Shown: positions 1 to 10,500, counted from the stretch's first letter. The stretch: DNA of 64,000 nucleotides from an uncultured Ignavibacteria bacterium (GCA_937870915.1 CALMZQ010000155.1:1-64000); one strand, 5' to 3'. Numbers and translations are program-made. The notes: a model not told the origin generated them from the letters alone.

Positions 1-245
1 TGTTCAGAGCGTGACTGTTCAGAGCGCGGTTGTTCAGAACGCGATTGCTCAGAACGTGGTTGATCGGAACGTGGTTGATCAAGTCGCTGGTGTTCGGAGC
101 GTGAATATTCCGATCGCGGTTGTTCTACGCGAGGTTGTTCCGAGCGTGGATTCTCTGTACGTGGGCCTTCAGAAGGTGCACCGTCTGGTCGTCTGTGTGG
201 TCTACGCCTGCGCGATGGTCTGTGGCCTTGTTGTTCTTCACTCAT
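1..245 (-). CDS. N-terminus of an Arg-rich protein with PRSEQ-type pentapeptide repeats (runs off left edge)
   Basis: An open frame absent from the ORF track because it leaves the window. It starts at an ATG (243-245) preceded by an AAGGAAA-type ribosome site. The 81 visible residues begin MSEEQQGHRPSRRRR, a basic stretch, then run from about residue 28 into eleven tandem five-residue units of the type PRSEQ/SRSEQ/PRVEQ/QRLDQ. In the DNA this is a degenerate 15-bp tandem repeat. The composition (Arg, Ser, Glu, Gln, Pro) indicates an intrinsically disordered, charged extension, as often fused to RNA- or DNA-acting enzymes. The catalytic part lies outside the window, so no function is assigned. 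It follows the 268-1053 gene by 22 bp on the same strand and may be co-transcribed. The reading frame is secure; the function is unknown. Confidence 0.75.
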   Translation of the reverse strand, partial: MSEEQQGHRPSRRRRPHRRPDGAPSEGPRTENPRSEQPRVEQPRSEYSRSEHQRLDQPRSDQPRSEQSRSEQPRSEQSRSE

Positions 246-267
246 GATCTTTGTTTCCTTTCATTCA

Positions 268-1053
268 TCACTGCCGCACTATGATGCGAGAGGTGATGTT
301 TCCGTCCGGACCTACAACTCGAACTCCATAGACCCCTGTGGCGAGTGTGGACAGATCGAGGTGTACAGCTTCTGAAGTTGCTTCAACAATCGAATGCGTT
401 ACACCCTGCAAGCCAACAACAGATACTACGGAGCCTTCAACTAATCCATTCAACGTAACAAAATCGTTGGTCGGGTTTGGGAAGATAGAAAGTGTTGACT
501 CCTCAACTTCACCTACTGCAGAGGTTGTGCCGTTATACCACACGAGAACCTTGAAGCGGGTATATGCCGGATTATCTGTTGAAAACGATGTGCCAGGTTG
601 GATCTTCACCTTGATAAAGTTGTTGGGGAAATCCGAAACAACATCAACGAGATAGGCAGAGTCAACTAATGCCGGCATCGGGTATTCCCACGTTATGGCA
701 AGCGTTCCTCCCGACCATAGGATGTTCACGTCGTAGTCTTCTCTGAATCGAACTCCGGGCTTCAATTGACGAACATCCTTTGGGCTGAGCCAGAGATATT
801 CTGTGGCCGGTGGAACTGTGTAGACAATGAAGATTCCGGCAGGTGGAGGAATCGAAGGGATCTCGCGTTCTCCTAACATCGTGTCCAGTTCGGCAGTGCC
901 GAGAGGGTGGGCGGCAAATGTGAACATTTGCCCCTTTGTACCAGCTGGACTCTCATTGAGGAAGGAGATCGGGAATTCAACCAGCTGGGCATATGTCGAT
1001 GTTGTTGCGAGAACAAGGATGACACAGGCGAACAACGATATGGATCTGGACAT
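268..1053 (-). CDS. secreted protein with T9SS type-A C-terminal sorting domain
   Basis: 261 residues. A clear signal peptide (MSRSISLFACVILVLATTSTYA, mature N-terminus QLVEF) is followed by about 160 residues that match no family I recognise. The last 80 residues form a T9SS sorting domain: 'SIFPNPTNDFVTL' followed by short beta strands and a terminal 'IIVRQ'. Such domains direct cargo through the outer membrane and to the cell surface. It lies downstream of the terminator closing the large T9SS block, so it probably has its own promoter, although none was found in the 70-bp gap. The starting ATG is followed directly by the signal peptide, but its ribosome site (TAGGTG) is weak. The cargo function is unknown. 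Confidence 0.85.
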   Translation of the reverse strand: MSRSISLFACVILVLATTSTYAQLVEFPISFLNESPAGTKGQMFTFAAHPLGTAELDTMLGEREIPSIPPPAGIFIVYTVPPATEYLWLSPKDVRQLKPGVRFREDYDVNILWSGGTLAITWEYPMPALVDSAYLVDVVSDFPNNFIKVKIQPGTSFSTDNPAYTRFKVLVWYNGTTSAVGEVEESTLSIFPNPTNDFVTLNGLVEGSVVSVVGLQGVTHSIVEATSEAVHLDLSTLATGVYGVRVVGPDGNITSRIIVRQ

Positions 1054-1072
1054 GATGGCACCTACCGTGAAT

Positions 1073-1104
1073 AAAAAAGGGCAGCAGTTACCTGCTGCCC
1101 TTTC
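1073..1104 (-). terminator. intrinsic terminator of the T9SS block
   Basis: A 9-bp perfect stem GGGCAGCAG/CTGCTGCCC with a 4-nt loop. Read on the minus strand it is followed directly by TTTTTT. It sits 20-50 bp after the stop of the 1123-4230 gene, where transcription of that block should end. Confidence 0.9.
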
Positions 1105-1122
1105 TTTGATTTGACCATTTGC

Positions 1123-4100
1123 TTAGCGAACAACAGAAACCGAGTTCGTTGCTGTTGTGCCGTTCATCGTGACCTTTACGATGTAGCGACCTTGTGCAAG
1201 CGAAGCTGCGTTCATGTCGAAGCCATAGATACCTGCTGTCTTCTCTTCATCGACGATCGTCGATACGAGTTGACCAACTGCATCATAGAGTGCAACTGTT
1301 ACGCGACCCGATTGTGGGACTGTTACGTTAACCATACCAACAGTGCTTGTTGGGTTTGGCGATACCGAAACAGTAAGAGCTGTAAGATCAGCTTCTTGAC
1401 CCATGAGGCGGATATACGGTGTGCGGCTATCTGTGATCGTGATCGTGTTGTTGCGACCTGCAACGATCGTACCAAGCACTGCACCCGAGATAGGGTTTGT
1501 AACTACATACGAACGGCTTGGGTTGTTTACAACTACGTTGATCGGGAAGGTAGCACCTTGAAGTTGAATCATCGGATTCACTTCATCATTGACATACGTC
1601 TGATTAGAGAACCGTACATCGAAGAGATTGTTTGGAGGAAGCGGTGGAAGTTCGAAGACATTACGTGCTTCTAGTGTTCCTTGCTGCGCTACAAAAACTT
1701 CGCCAATGTTCTCTGCATCATCGCTGATCATAACACGCGTTGCATTTGCCTTGATGGACTCACGTACACCAGAGAAGTTAACACCACTCTTTTGAAGTGT
1801 ACCACAGCACATCGAAAGGTATGCTTGACCACTGATCTTCATCCAGTAACCGAGACCTGGTTGAATTTCTGTGACAGCTTGATATCCACGGTTTGTTACG
1901 TAGCCATAGATGTCACCAATGATCGCAGGGAAAGCACCGGAGCCGAATGGCAGAAGTGTAACGTTCTCTGTTGATGTTGGTGAAGAAAGCGAACCGATCG
2001 TGTTCCAACCATCATAGACGCGTGTTGGGAATGTTGATTCGTTGATTACGCGGATACGGGATCCGGCAATCGTCTTGTCAACTTCATCAGAGTACTTCAC
2101 AAAATATCCGTGGCCAGGCTGGAGACTTGTCTCGTTGTTCTGGTACGAATTCTGAGCGAAGCGAATTGGAATGTTCAGTGCATTCTTGAACACGTCTTTC
2201 CAGTAGTTCGACGAAGGATTCACAGGAACTGAAAGAAGGTTCCAACCCTTGTTGATGACCGGGAAGCTTGCAACCTTTGGAAGCGTATACTCAATGACGA
2301 ATGCATCAATGTCTGCATCGCGGATTGTGAATGACTGACGTGTTCCACCAAGAACAGTGCCTTCACGCATGTTAACGTTGAAACGCGAACCGTTCAGGAT
2401 GTCACGAATAAAGAGTTCTGACTCCGGTGTGAATTCGTCTGTATCCCACGATACAACAACTGGGTAGTTCAGTGCACTACCGGCATTGAAGCGGCATGTG
2501 TAAAGAAGAGTTGTGTCTGTGTAGATGGAGCGAATGTCACGGGAAGCACCCTTCGGACGTTGAGCTGTTGCAGAGAACAAATCACCGAGACCATACTGAT
2601 AGATTGGTTGGCCTTCTTTGTCCATTGGATACCAACGGGCACCAAAGGAGTTGAGTGCGTTTTGGTAAACGGTCTCACCAAAGAGTGTGTCAACAAAATC
2701 TGTGGCACGGTTGCCAACACCAAAAGTGATGAACGTGCGCTCAACCGGGCTGTTTGAGTTACGGATCTCGAGTGTTACACCGCGACCGAGGAACTCTTGA
2801 CCACGCTTCCAGCTTTCGTTCTCATCAAATACATTCGGCTCGTACGGAGTGCGGAAGTAGATGAATGTAACCTTGAGACGAACAGGCGAAATTTCGAGTG
2901 AATTTGACTTGAAGGAAATGTAGCCAACATACGTGCCACATACTTCTTGCTCATCACCGTTCGGAAGTTCATTCGGGTCACAAATGATGCGGAAGTTCAA
3001 GTCGCGCTGTCCAACAGTTGGATCACCAAATGGTGTTACACCAAGTGTGGTTCCAAGGATACCCTTGTCCATATACTGAACATAACCTTCGCGTACCGGT
3101 TGTGGGAACGGGTTAAGTTCGCCCTGTCCGCCCTTGAGGAACGAACGGAACTTCAGCCATTTTGCATCGGACTGAACCATAATCTCATATGCACGTGTAC
3201 CGGTCACTGCATTGATAACGTCCACGTCCCGTGTACCCATACCGTTTGGTTGATCATCATAGGTATTGCCGTAGTCGATTGTGATCGGGTCTACAACAAA
3301 CCACTGTGAGCCATTCGATTGATCTACGGAGTCAACAAGACGGAATGCAGGATTTGCAACGTTTGTGAACGACAGACGCGGCGAGATGTCCGTTACTTCA
3401 AGCCAGATCATGCCCGGCTTTGAAGGACGAAGTGGATCGCGGATTTGCTCTTGTCCAAGACCATCGATGTAGTAGTTGTCTACGCCACCAAGACCAGCGA
3501 ATTCACCCGGAGCAACATCACCTGGGAAGGTGACTTCTTTGCCCATTTGGAAGTCGTTATAAAAGAGCGTGTCATTCGTTAGAATGATTGGTGTACGTGC
3601 ACTTTCTTGATTCAGGGTCGGATTTGCAACAACACGGAAGCGGAGATACACAAGTTCTGTGTACGGACGCTGATCACATGGTTGCGTTACGTCGCCTGTT
3701 TGTGGAAGTGGCTTTGCAGATACAGCCGTAACCAATACGCGCTTGCCACGGAGACGATTCTGAATCGGTGCCGCAATTACGCTTTGGAAGGTTGTATCAC
3801 GAGCCACAAATGTTGTGTACTCAAAGTCACGGCCAAGGCAACCAAGGGGCGTGAATTGAGGACCACGATTGGGACCATTCTTATCGATTCCGATCATTTC
3901 AAGGGCAGTACTGTCATACTGAACCTTGAATTTGAAGCTATAGATCGGGAAAGCATCATACTCGGAAGTAGAACGCCAGCAGTTCTTAATGAAGACCGGA
4001 ACGAGGAGTTCACGATCGCCATTTGGTCCGCGGCTTGACGTCCAGATGCGGCCGTCAGGATAATACGTTTGGTTCCAGCCTCCTCCAGAACCTGTCAGCG

Positions 4101-4230
4101 AGAGCGTCGGCAACTCGGGCTTGTTCGTTTGTGCTTGAAGCACTTGCGAACCGAGGCCGATCAATGCTGCAAGCAGGATAACCACGCCAAGCTTGGCGCT
4201 ATTACCCCAGAGAGCATATCGACGATTCAT
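1123..4230 (-). CDS. large secreted T9SS cargo with cohesin-like and 'GWN..GxGY' repeat regions
   Basis: 1035 residues from the chosen start. The ORF track begins 13 codons earlier at 4269 in a stop/start overlap without a ribosome site. ATG 4230 has GAGGAG 7 nt upstream and opens a standard signal peptide ending LQA-QTNKPEL. Around residues 85-200 a segment (SFKFKVQYDSTALEMIGI) looks like a cohesin-type beta sandwich. Near residues 670-830 two copies of a 'GWNLLSVPV...GHGYFVKY' / 'GWNTIG...GLGYWMKI' unit occur, a pattern I associate with long FCB secreted proteins. The C-terminus is a T9SS domain (VSPNPTSTVG... YIVKVTMNG... VSVVR). It is the last gene of a minus-strand T9SS run and ends at an intrinsic terminator. 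The role is probably structural or adhesive at the surface (inference). Confidence 0.85.
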   Translation of the reverse strand: MNRRYALWGNSAKLGVVILLAALIGLGSQVLQAQTNKPELPTLSLTGSGGGWNQTYYPDGRIWTSSRGPNGDRELLVPVFIKNCWRSTSEYDAFPIYSFKFKVQYDSTALEMIGIDKNGPNRGPQFTPLGCLGRDFEYTTFVARDTTFQSVIAAPIQNRLRGKRVLVTAVSAKPLPQTGDVTQPCDQRPYTELVYLRFRVVANPTLNQESARTPIILTNDTLFYNDFQMGKEVTFPGDVAPGEFAGLGGVDNYYIDGLGQEQIRDPLRPSKPGMIWLEVTDISPRLSFTNVANPAFRLVDSVDQSNGSQWFVVDPITIDYGNTYDDQPNGMGTRDVDVINAVTGTRAYEIMVQSDAKWLKFRSFLKGGQGELNPFPQPVREGYVQYMDKGILGTTLGVTPFGDPTVGQRDLNFRIICDPNELPNGDEQEVCGTYVGYISFKSNSLEISPVRLKVTFIYFRTPYEPNVFDENESWKRGQEFLGRGVTLEIRNSNSPVERTFITFGVGNRATDFVDTLFGETVYQNALNSFGARWYPMDKEGQPIYQYGLGDLFSATAQRPKGASRDIRSIYTDTTLLYTCRFNAGSALNYPVVVSWDTDEFTPESELFIRDILNGSRFNVNMREGTVLGGTRQSFTIRDADIDAFVIEYTLPKVASFPVINKGWNLLSVPVNPSSNYWKDVFKNALNIPIRFAQNSYQNNETSLQPGHGYFVKYSDEVDKTIAGSRIRVINESTFPTRVYDGWNTIGSLSSPTSTENVTLLPFGSGAFPAIIGDIYGYVTNRGYQAVTEIQPGLGYWMKISGQAYLSMCCGTLQKSGVNFSGVRESIKANATRVMISDDAENIGEVFVAQQGTLEARNVFELPPLPPNNLFDVRFSNQTYVNDEVNPMIQLQGATFPINVVVNNPSRSYVVTNPISGAVLGTIVAGRNNTITITDSRTPYIRLMGQEADLTALTVSVSPNPTSTVGMVNVTVPQSGRVTVALYDAVGQLVSTIVDEEKTAGIYGFDMNAASLAQGRYIVKVTMNGTTATNSVSVVR

Positions 4231-4265
4231 ACGGAACTCCTCAGATGAGTTGATCAAGAGATTCT

Positions 4266-5423
4266 TCATTTCATTTTCAGTATTACTGATTTTTTGAGAC
4301 CACAGTGACCCACAATAACGTAGGCACCATGTGGAAGACCTTCAATTGACAAAAACGTTTCACTCTTGGAGGGACCACCTGTACTTGATACAAGCGCTCC
4401 GTCTATCGAGTATACGTTGATTGCATTCGTCTGTCCATGATAACACTGGCATCTAATGTATTGGTCATTGACCACTAGATCAGCAGTGTTCTCATCAGCA
4501 GAGGATGAAACATATACCATTGGGTTCGTACTTATAACTTTGATACTGTCTACCTTACCAGGACGGACACATCCACATGTGTCATTGATCTCAAGTGACG
4601 TTTGTATAACGGTTTGAGCAATCTCCAAGTTCGAGGTTGACCGTACCTCCATTTCAACCACAGGTGAGCTAGATCCCTCTTGTTTGAAGTGCACGATTAC
4701 ATTGCCAGCATCAACCATCTCGATCCTTTGAAGCTCTGCAGAAGTAAGTTTGAGGTTCGCGATATGAACAACGTTTGTGTCAAGAATTCTAAACGTTGCG
4801 CTTGCTTCCACATTCTGCAAGCCGCCCATTTGAATCTGACTAACAACAGTCTTTACGCTATCCCTACCCTCAATCGTTACACTGTCATTCTCAACATCCA
4901 TCCCAACATCATTGCGCGTCCTTGCATTTGCTACTGCGATGATTGGCTCAGTGCTGTAGATCGTTACAACTTTCTTGAACTCTTCGTTAAAACTTGCAGG
5001 CCAAGTGAACGACATTGAATCCAAGGTGGTGCAGGTTCCGCGAAACTCTCCTGCTATTGCCACGAGTGGCTTATCGCCAATCATGGGTGTCAAGATGTTA
5101 AACCCTGCTATCCTCATCTCTCCCGGCACAACCGTACTCATGGTTGGTTTATAGTCGAGATTTGCAGATAGCGTTCCTTCAGTAAGGACATCGGTCGGTC
5201 TTGTAACCGCCGTGTCGTACCCAATCGTAATGTCAAAGGACATGAGGCTGTCGAGCGACCGAATGGTCCCAAGAGTTGGAGCGATCAGCCATCGCCGTTC
5301 CGAGGAACACACATCAACCACACGATAAGATCGTAGCGTTAATGTGTCCTGAGCGGTGAGGTTGCTGGCCGCCATAACGGCGGCCAGCATACACATCACC
5401 AAATATTTCAACGTAACGGTCAC
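4266..5423 (-). CDS. secreted cohesin-like protein with T9SS-like C-terminus
   Basis: 385 residues as in the track. The first codon is GTG 5423; TTG 5411 (giving 'MKYLVMCMLAAVMAASNLTA' then QDTL) is an equally good signal-peptide start. Neither has an SD, and translation is probably coupled to the upstream gene, whose stop lies 12 bp away. Residues about 55-160 (SFDITIGYDTAV... GEMRIAGFN... FTW) resemble a cohesin-like beta sandwich, and a second, weaker copy may span 180-290. The end (INVYSIDGALVSSTGG... HGAYVIVGH... VILKMK) has the shape of a T9SS sorting domain without the usual PNP. It lies between two longer T9SS proteins on the same strand. No enzymatic motif is visible. Confidence 0.8.
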   Translation of the reverse strand: MTVTLKYLVMCMLAAVMAASNLTAQDTLTLRSYRVVDVCSSERRWLIAPTLGTIRSLDSLMSFDITIGYDTAVTRPTDVLTEGTLSANLDYKPTMSTVVPGEMRIAGFNILTPMIGDKPLVAIAGEFRGTCTTLDSMSFTWPASFNEEFKKVVTIYSTEPIIAVANARTRNDVGMDVENDSVTIEGRDSVKTVVSQIQMGGLQNVEASATFRILDTNVVHIANLKLTSAELQRIEMVDAGNVIVHFKQEGSSSPVVEMEVRSTSNLEIAQTVIQTSLEINDTCGCVRPGKVDSIKVISTNPMVYVSSSADENTADLVVNDQYIRCQCYHGQTNAINVYSIDGALVSSTGGPSKSETFLSIEGLPHGAYVIVGHCGLKKSVILKMK

Positions 5424-5435
5424 TGACTGGTTCGA

Positions 5436-7487
5436 TTAACGAACAACTGTGACCATGTTTGACGAATTGACACCGGCACCATCAACACGCACCACATATG
5501 TACCGGCAGCAACCGGAGCACCAGTTACGTCTGTTCCATTCCAGGAGGCGGAGAGTGTACCGGCATTTACTGCAGCATCGAAGATGGTATTCACAAGCTT
5601 GCCGAATGTGTCGTAGACACGGACAACCACGTTACCAGCTTCTGGAAGAGTAACAGCCATCGACATGTTTGAAGATGTTGGATTTGGATAGACCGATACA
5701 GCCGATCCATTCTCATTCTCAACCATGTTCAGTGTGTGTGACCCAACGATTGCTTCATTGAAGCGCACGTTCGAGAACTCATATGATGCTTGTTCCTTGA
5801 GCGTTACATACGCAACCGGCTGCGATGCATCAAATGAACCGTTACCGGCAACAACTGCAACATCTGCTGAGTTGTCAATAGCAACCGTGTTCTTCTCATT
5901 CATAACAGGTGTTACGTCAACGATTTCGCTGTTTGTTTCGAAGCGAACGCCAAATGCACCGCTATGCACACCATTCATGTACACTGGTACACGAACAAGG
6001 CCATTACCGATGTTTGATGGTGTGCCAAACGAAACGTTATCAGCATACTTCGTTTCCTTTACCTTGCCAAAGTCAGGACCTGTTGTGTCATTGTCATACA
6101 CCCATGGGAGGTATGGAAGACGTCCTGAGATATAACGCATGATCAATCCAGCGTCATATTCTGTTACTTCGTAGTAGATCTGGTTCAGGCTGCTTACGTC
6201 TGGGGCCTTGCCACCAACTCCGTAAAGGCCATCGCCTTCATACATTACGCGCAGAACTTGCTTGCCCGTGTTTGGACCGATGGTCTGACCAGGGAAGAAC
6301 TGTTCTACGTCGATCGTGCGGCGCCAGATGATGATCTGGTTGCCAACCATCGAGTCAGCTGAGAAATCGCGCTTCAGCTTCGTGAAGTAGTAGCGACCAG
6401 AGTGATTAACATCACCTTGATATGCTTGACGCTTCCAAACAGAATCCAGCGGACGCTTTGTAACGATCGAACGCATGATTACGCGAGCATCGTTTACAGT
6501 TACGCGACGGTTTTGTGGCAGTCCATCATGACGCTGTCCACCAGCTGCAGATGTGTCCGCATCGCCAAATCCCCACATATCAAATGTGAGATAGATGATC
6601 GATCCAAAACGAATACGTGCATCAGAACGACCGCCCGAAGGCTGCCAGATGGAGGTAGAATCCGTTCGCGAGTTTGCACCAGCTGCCGGTACCCAGAGAA
6701 GACCATTCCAGAAATCTGAAAGGAATCCAGGGAAGCCACCATTACCCTTGATACCAACTGTTGCTCCGCGTGTTACCACGGTTGTGTTGGATGTGTAGGG
6801 GTTGCCACCAACTTGACCGTATGCAAGTTCGATCTCGCCTTGGTCATTGTTAGCAGAACCACCAAGGTAGAGACGAGCTTGGAAATTGCCAACGCTAGAG
6901 TTGACTGAAGCATCGTTGATGTTCAGATTCTTCCATTGTACGATGATACAACGGCGAACCGGGAAGATCGTATCACAAGCTTCGTTGCGATCGACATCAA
7001 TAACCCATGAAATCTCAGAAGGCATATAGCCTCCGCCGATGTCAATTCCCGTACGGATGCGGTGGTCACCCCAGAACGGAGCGATCACATTGTCCGGATA
7101 CGAAGACGAGTTAATGAACAATCCTTGCGACTGCTTTGCTGGTACGAGCTTTGTGTTGTCAAAGGTCAAAAAACCATTGACGCTGACATAAACACCCGTG
7201 TATGAACGACCATTGTAATTGTATGCAATGCCCGATGGGAACTGGATGAAGGCATAACCGTCGTCCAGGTCATTCACGAATGTAGGTGGCAGAACGAATT
7301 GCGCCGGCGAGATGACTGTCTTGTTCAGACGCGCGGTGTTGCAGTTGTCGATGTCCCGGTATGGGAGACCAACGATAAGTTCTGGTTGGCGGAACTGATT
7401 AAAGATCTGCTGAGCCATTCCTTCTACTGCACCGATCGCGAACGAACAGAGTACAATCGCCGAAGCAATTAATACCTGTTTCTTCAT
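5436..7487 (-). CDS. secreted T9SS protein with dockerin-like and cohesin-like segments
   Basis: 683 residues. The track start (7547) lies inside the loop of a GC-rich hairpin and is rejected. ATG 7487 follows TTGGAG and opens the signal peptide MKKQVLIASAIVLCSFAIG... ending GMA-QQIFN. Residues about 35-300 resemble the secreted lectin-like module 'VYVSVNGFLTFDN... VIAPFWGD'. Residues about 320-470 contain segments resembling dockerin Ca-binding helices (VTVNDARVIMRSIV, GDVNHSGRYY, EVTEYDAGLIMRYISG). Residues about 490-590 (VRVPVYMNGVHSGAFGVRFE) look cohesin-like. A full T9SS domain follows (VSVYPNPTSSNMSM... GTYVVRVDG... VTVVR). Upstream is the 2336-aa giant, downstream are two more T9SS proteins with cohesin-like parts. 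The pairing idea is inference. Confidence 0.85.
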   Translation of the reverse strand: MKKQVLIASAIVLCSFAIGAVEGMAQQIFNQFRQPELIVGLPYRDIDNCNTARLNKTVISPAQFVLPPTFVNDLDDGYAFIQFPSGIAYNYNGRSYTGVYVSVNGFLTFDNTKLVPAKQSQGLFINSSSYPDNVIAPFWGDHRIRTGIDIGGGYMPSEISWVIDVDRNEACDTIFPVRRCIIVQWKNLNINDASVNSSVGNFQARLYLGGSANNDQGEIELAYGQVGGNPYTSNTTVVTRGATVGIKGNGGFPGFLSDFWNGLLWVPAAGANSRTDSTSIWQPSGGRSDARIRFGSIIYLTFDMWGFGDADTSAAGGQRHDGLPQNRRVTVNDARVIMRSIVTKRPLDSVWKRQAYQGDVNHSGRYYFTKLKRDFSADSMVGNQIIIWRRTIDVEQFFPGQTIGPNTGKQVLRVMYEGDGLYGVGGKAPDVSSLNQIYYEVTEYDAGLIMRYISGRLPYLPWVYDNDTTGPDFGKVKETKYADNVSFGTPSNIGNGLVRVPVYMNGVHSGAFGVRFETNSEIVDVTPVMNEKNTVAIDNSADVAVVAGNGSFDASQPVAYVTLKEQASYEFSNVRFNEAIVGSHTLNMVENENGSAVSVYPNPTSSNMSMAVTLPEAGNVVVRVYDTFGKLVNTIFDAAVNAGTLSASWNGTDVTGAPVAAGTYVVRVDGAGVNSSNMVTVVR

Positions 7488-7535
7488 AGTTACTCCAAGA
7501 TTTACGACTTGTTGTTTTTCCGTTTCGGTTAGAGT

Positions 7536-7558
7536 GGGGCCGGACAATGTCCGGCCCC
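7536..7558 (-). terminator. strong GC stem-loop between T9SS genes (attenuator or terminator without U-tract)
   Basis: GGGGCCGGA/TCCGGCCCC, at least 9 bp with a short loop, located 13 bp beyond the stop of the 2336-aa gene and about 50 bp before the next gene. No uridine run follows on the minus strand, so partial termination, or a 3'-end stabiliser limiting expression of the downstream genes, is more likely than full termination. Confidence 0.5.
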
Positions 7559-7570
7559 ATCTGAGATGTT

Positions 7571-10500
7571 TTAGCGGACGAACACTACTTGTTGTGTCGA
7601 TGAGCGAACACCGTCTGTTACACGTACTGTGTAGAGACCGCTCGACATCATCACACCGTTAGCCAAGCCGTTCCATTCGATCGTATGACTGCCAGCCGTG
7701 AACATGTCATTTGCAAGCGTTGCAACTCGTGTTCCGATTGCATCATAGATCTCTACCGATACATTCTTCGTTGTTGGAACGTTGAAGGTGATCGATGTTG
7801 ATGTAGAGAATGGATTTGGAGCTGTGCTTGTAATGGACAGGCCTGTTGTTGGATCCTCATCATCAACTCCGGAAGCGAAGTCATAGACGATGATAAAGCC
7901 TTGAACAGCGTCACGAGAGATGACAAGTGTGTAGCAATTGCCAACCGTGTCGAGACGGATGTCACTTGCTGAACGACCAGCACCTGTCTTCATGTCATAG
8001 GCGAACAATGCACCGTTCGATTGATCATCACGCAGGTAGTAGGAGCCCTTGTTCGCTGAGAGTGCAGGAATTGAATCTGTGCACCAGCTGAGCTTTACTG
8101 GATAGTAGGCCGAACTCTGACCCGTTTCGCCACCGGCCTGGAAGCGAGCACGATAGATCGCTGAACCTGCAGTGTTCTTGAACGGGAAGATGTTACGGAG
8201 GATACCGTTGCGTGTTGAAATCGTCCAACGAGCGTCAAAGACGTCGATGTACGGTACTGGTGGCAACTCATATTCACAGTAGTTGGAATCAAGCTGACCG
8301 AACGTTTCCTTCTCATCACCAGTTGTTGCGATCGTCTTGCTACCCGTACCGAATTGCAGGATCTGGAAGGCACCAAGGTTGTTCTCAACGCGGACGTTGG
8401 CAACAAACTCAGTTTCGTCAGAAACGGCTACTTGATAAACGAGTGTGTCCTTGACACCTTGACGGTCTGTAACCACAACCTTGATCGTAATCCGGCCATT
8501 GACCGGGATGTCGGTAAGGTTGGTTGTGCTGATAACGATTGTTTGTGTGTCAGCGATTGGGCTGGAGAGACGCTCTGGTGTGAACGTCCATGTACCAGTT
8601 GATTCAATGACTTCAAACGTGAGTTGTTCGTTGTCTGCCTGCGTGCGACGAAGATCGATGTCCGTTACACGAAGTGTATCCGTATATGGCTTACCAAGTT
8701 CTACGCACCGGACGATTGGTGACGAGAACAGACGCGGATCGTGGTTGCGAGCGCGAATGGTAAGGTTATAGGTACGGATATCCTTGAGTTGACCAGCATC
8801 TGTTACAACAACTGTTACGAGAACTGTTGTGTCAGCATATGGAAGGTCAGTTACGCGTGGTGTGCCATACAGCAAGCCACTTGTAGGATTGATCTTGAGC
8901 CACTTTGGTGTTGTCTTGCGTGAGGCATCAAGTGTGAACGAACCGGCTTCTGGGAAGTACGGGTCAATCTCGATTGAGTCACGTGTTTCATCTACATAGA
9001 TGAGTTCAAAACCTTGAGCTTGACCAAAGTTCGCATCGTATACCTTGATGCGACGAGCTGAATCAAGAAGTGCAACGTTGTAGTCTTGGTCTTCGATAGC
9101 TTCAGGGAAGTCAGCAGCAAGAAGCTGTGGCTGAACGTTAACGAAGAGTCGACGGGTGAGTGTATTCAGTCCACCGTGGCCGTCATTGACTACTACTGTC
9201 ATCACTGTGTCTGTATTCAGATCACCATTGATCGGATTGCCTGGATCGTAGTCGTTCGTAGGCTTCAGGATCTCACGGGCTTCAGTGCCATTGATGCGCA
9301 CCTCAATGCGACCGCGAGTTGTAAAGTCTTCAGCGAACTGATCAACAGTTCCGGCATTCTCATAACGGCGCATGTAGCGTGAAGCAAGCCAGATTGGACG
9401 AGCTTGTAGAACTTCGTCTACAACAACGTCATCCGGATTCTGACGAACTGAAGTGGAGAGGAAGCCGTATGCGGTCTTACCATAACGGAAGTCCCATACA
9501 CCATACTTCTTCACAACGGCACGATTGGTATCAACTGCTGCAAGATCTTCATACTCATCATCCGTGTTCACGTCAAGACGGAAACGAAGTGAGTCTGTAA
9601 GATTTGCAACGAATTGTACGTTCAGATCATCTGGTTGCGGAGCTGCCGGGTCGTTGTACACTTCATCAAGAATGGCGTTTGGTTGAACCAAACGGCGGCC
9701 AACGCGCGACTCAGTGTTGTACATGCGGAGTGTATCGAGATACGTTCCGGTAGCAACATCATATGAACCTGGATCTGTTGTTGTTGGGTCAAGAACGATC
9801 GTTGAATCGCCCTTCAACATACCTTGATACGTAACTGCCTGGGTTGCGTTTGCACGGAAGTTCCAGAGGAAACGTGGCATGGAGTCAACAACGTGGATAC
9901 GGAAGCGATATGATGACGTGTCGAGCCAACCGAAGTTCACAGTATCCTGCTGGAGGAAGCGAGCATTCGTGTTGTCTGGATTACGTTGATCAAGTGCGAT
10001 CGAGTTGTTATCGTACTCTTCAGCGTGGAAGTACGAAGGATAGATGTAGAACCAACGCGAGATCACGTCTTCGCCAACACCCGACTTACGAAGGGTATCA
10101 ACGAGTTCAAGTGACGGCGGGAAGTTCTTCGTAACTACTTCAACCTCTTCTCCACCCGGTACGATGTACGGGTTGATCGGACGGCCACGAAGCATGCGAT
10201 ATCCTTGAGCACCCCAACGCGGGTTGTTCTGGCTAGCAGCTGTTACGAGAGTATCGCGGAGCCAGTAGCGCAGAGCGGAATTACCAGTTGTGATGTTCCA
10301 GAAGTACGACAGTTGCGAATTGAACGTTGAATCGTTCACTACGCGTGGGTCATAGAACTTGTTGATGTCTACAGCTGTGATCGTAAAGATCGAGTCACGC
10401 TCGTAGATATCACGTCCAGGAATCGGTGTTCCCGTTGCATCCGATGGATAGCTTGGTGGTTCGTTGAACCAGCTACCACGACCACCACCACGTTGTGATT

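Noticed and set aside
1-245. Plus-strand 78-codon ORF at 11-247
   Set aside because: It is the complement of the PRSEQ repeat gene; the minus frame has an SD, an ATG and regular repeats.
1111-1974. Plus-strand ORFs of 187 and 97 codons opposite the 1035-aa gene
   Set aside because: Same shadow composition (Cys-rich, no motifs), antisense to a gene with signal peptide and T9SS domain.
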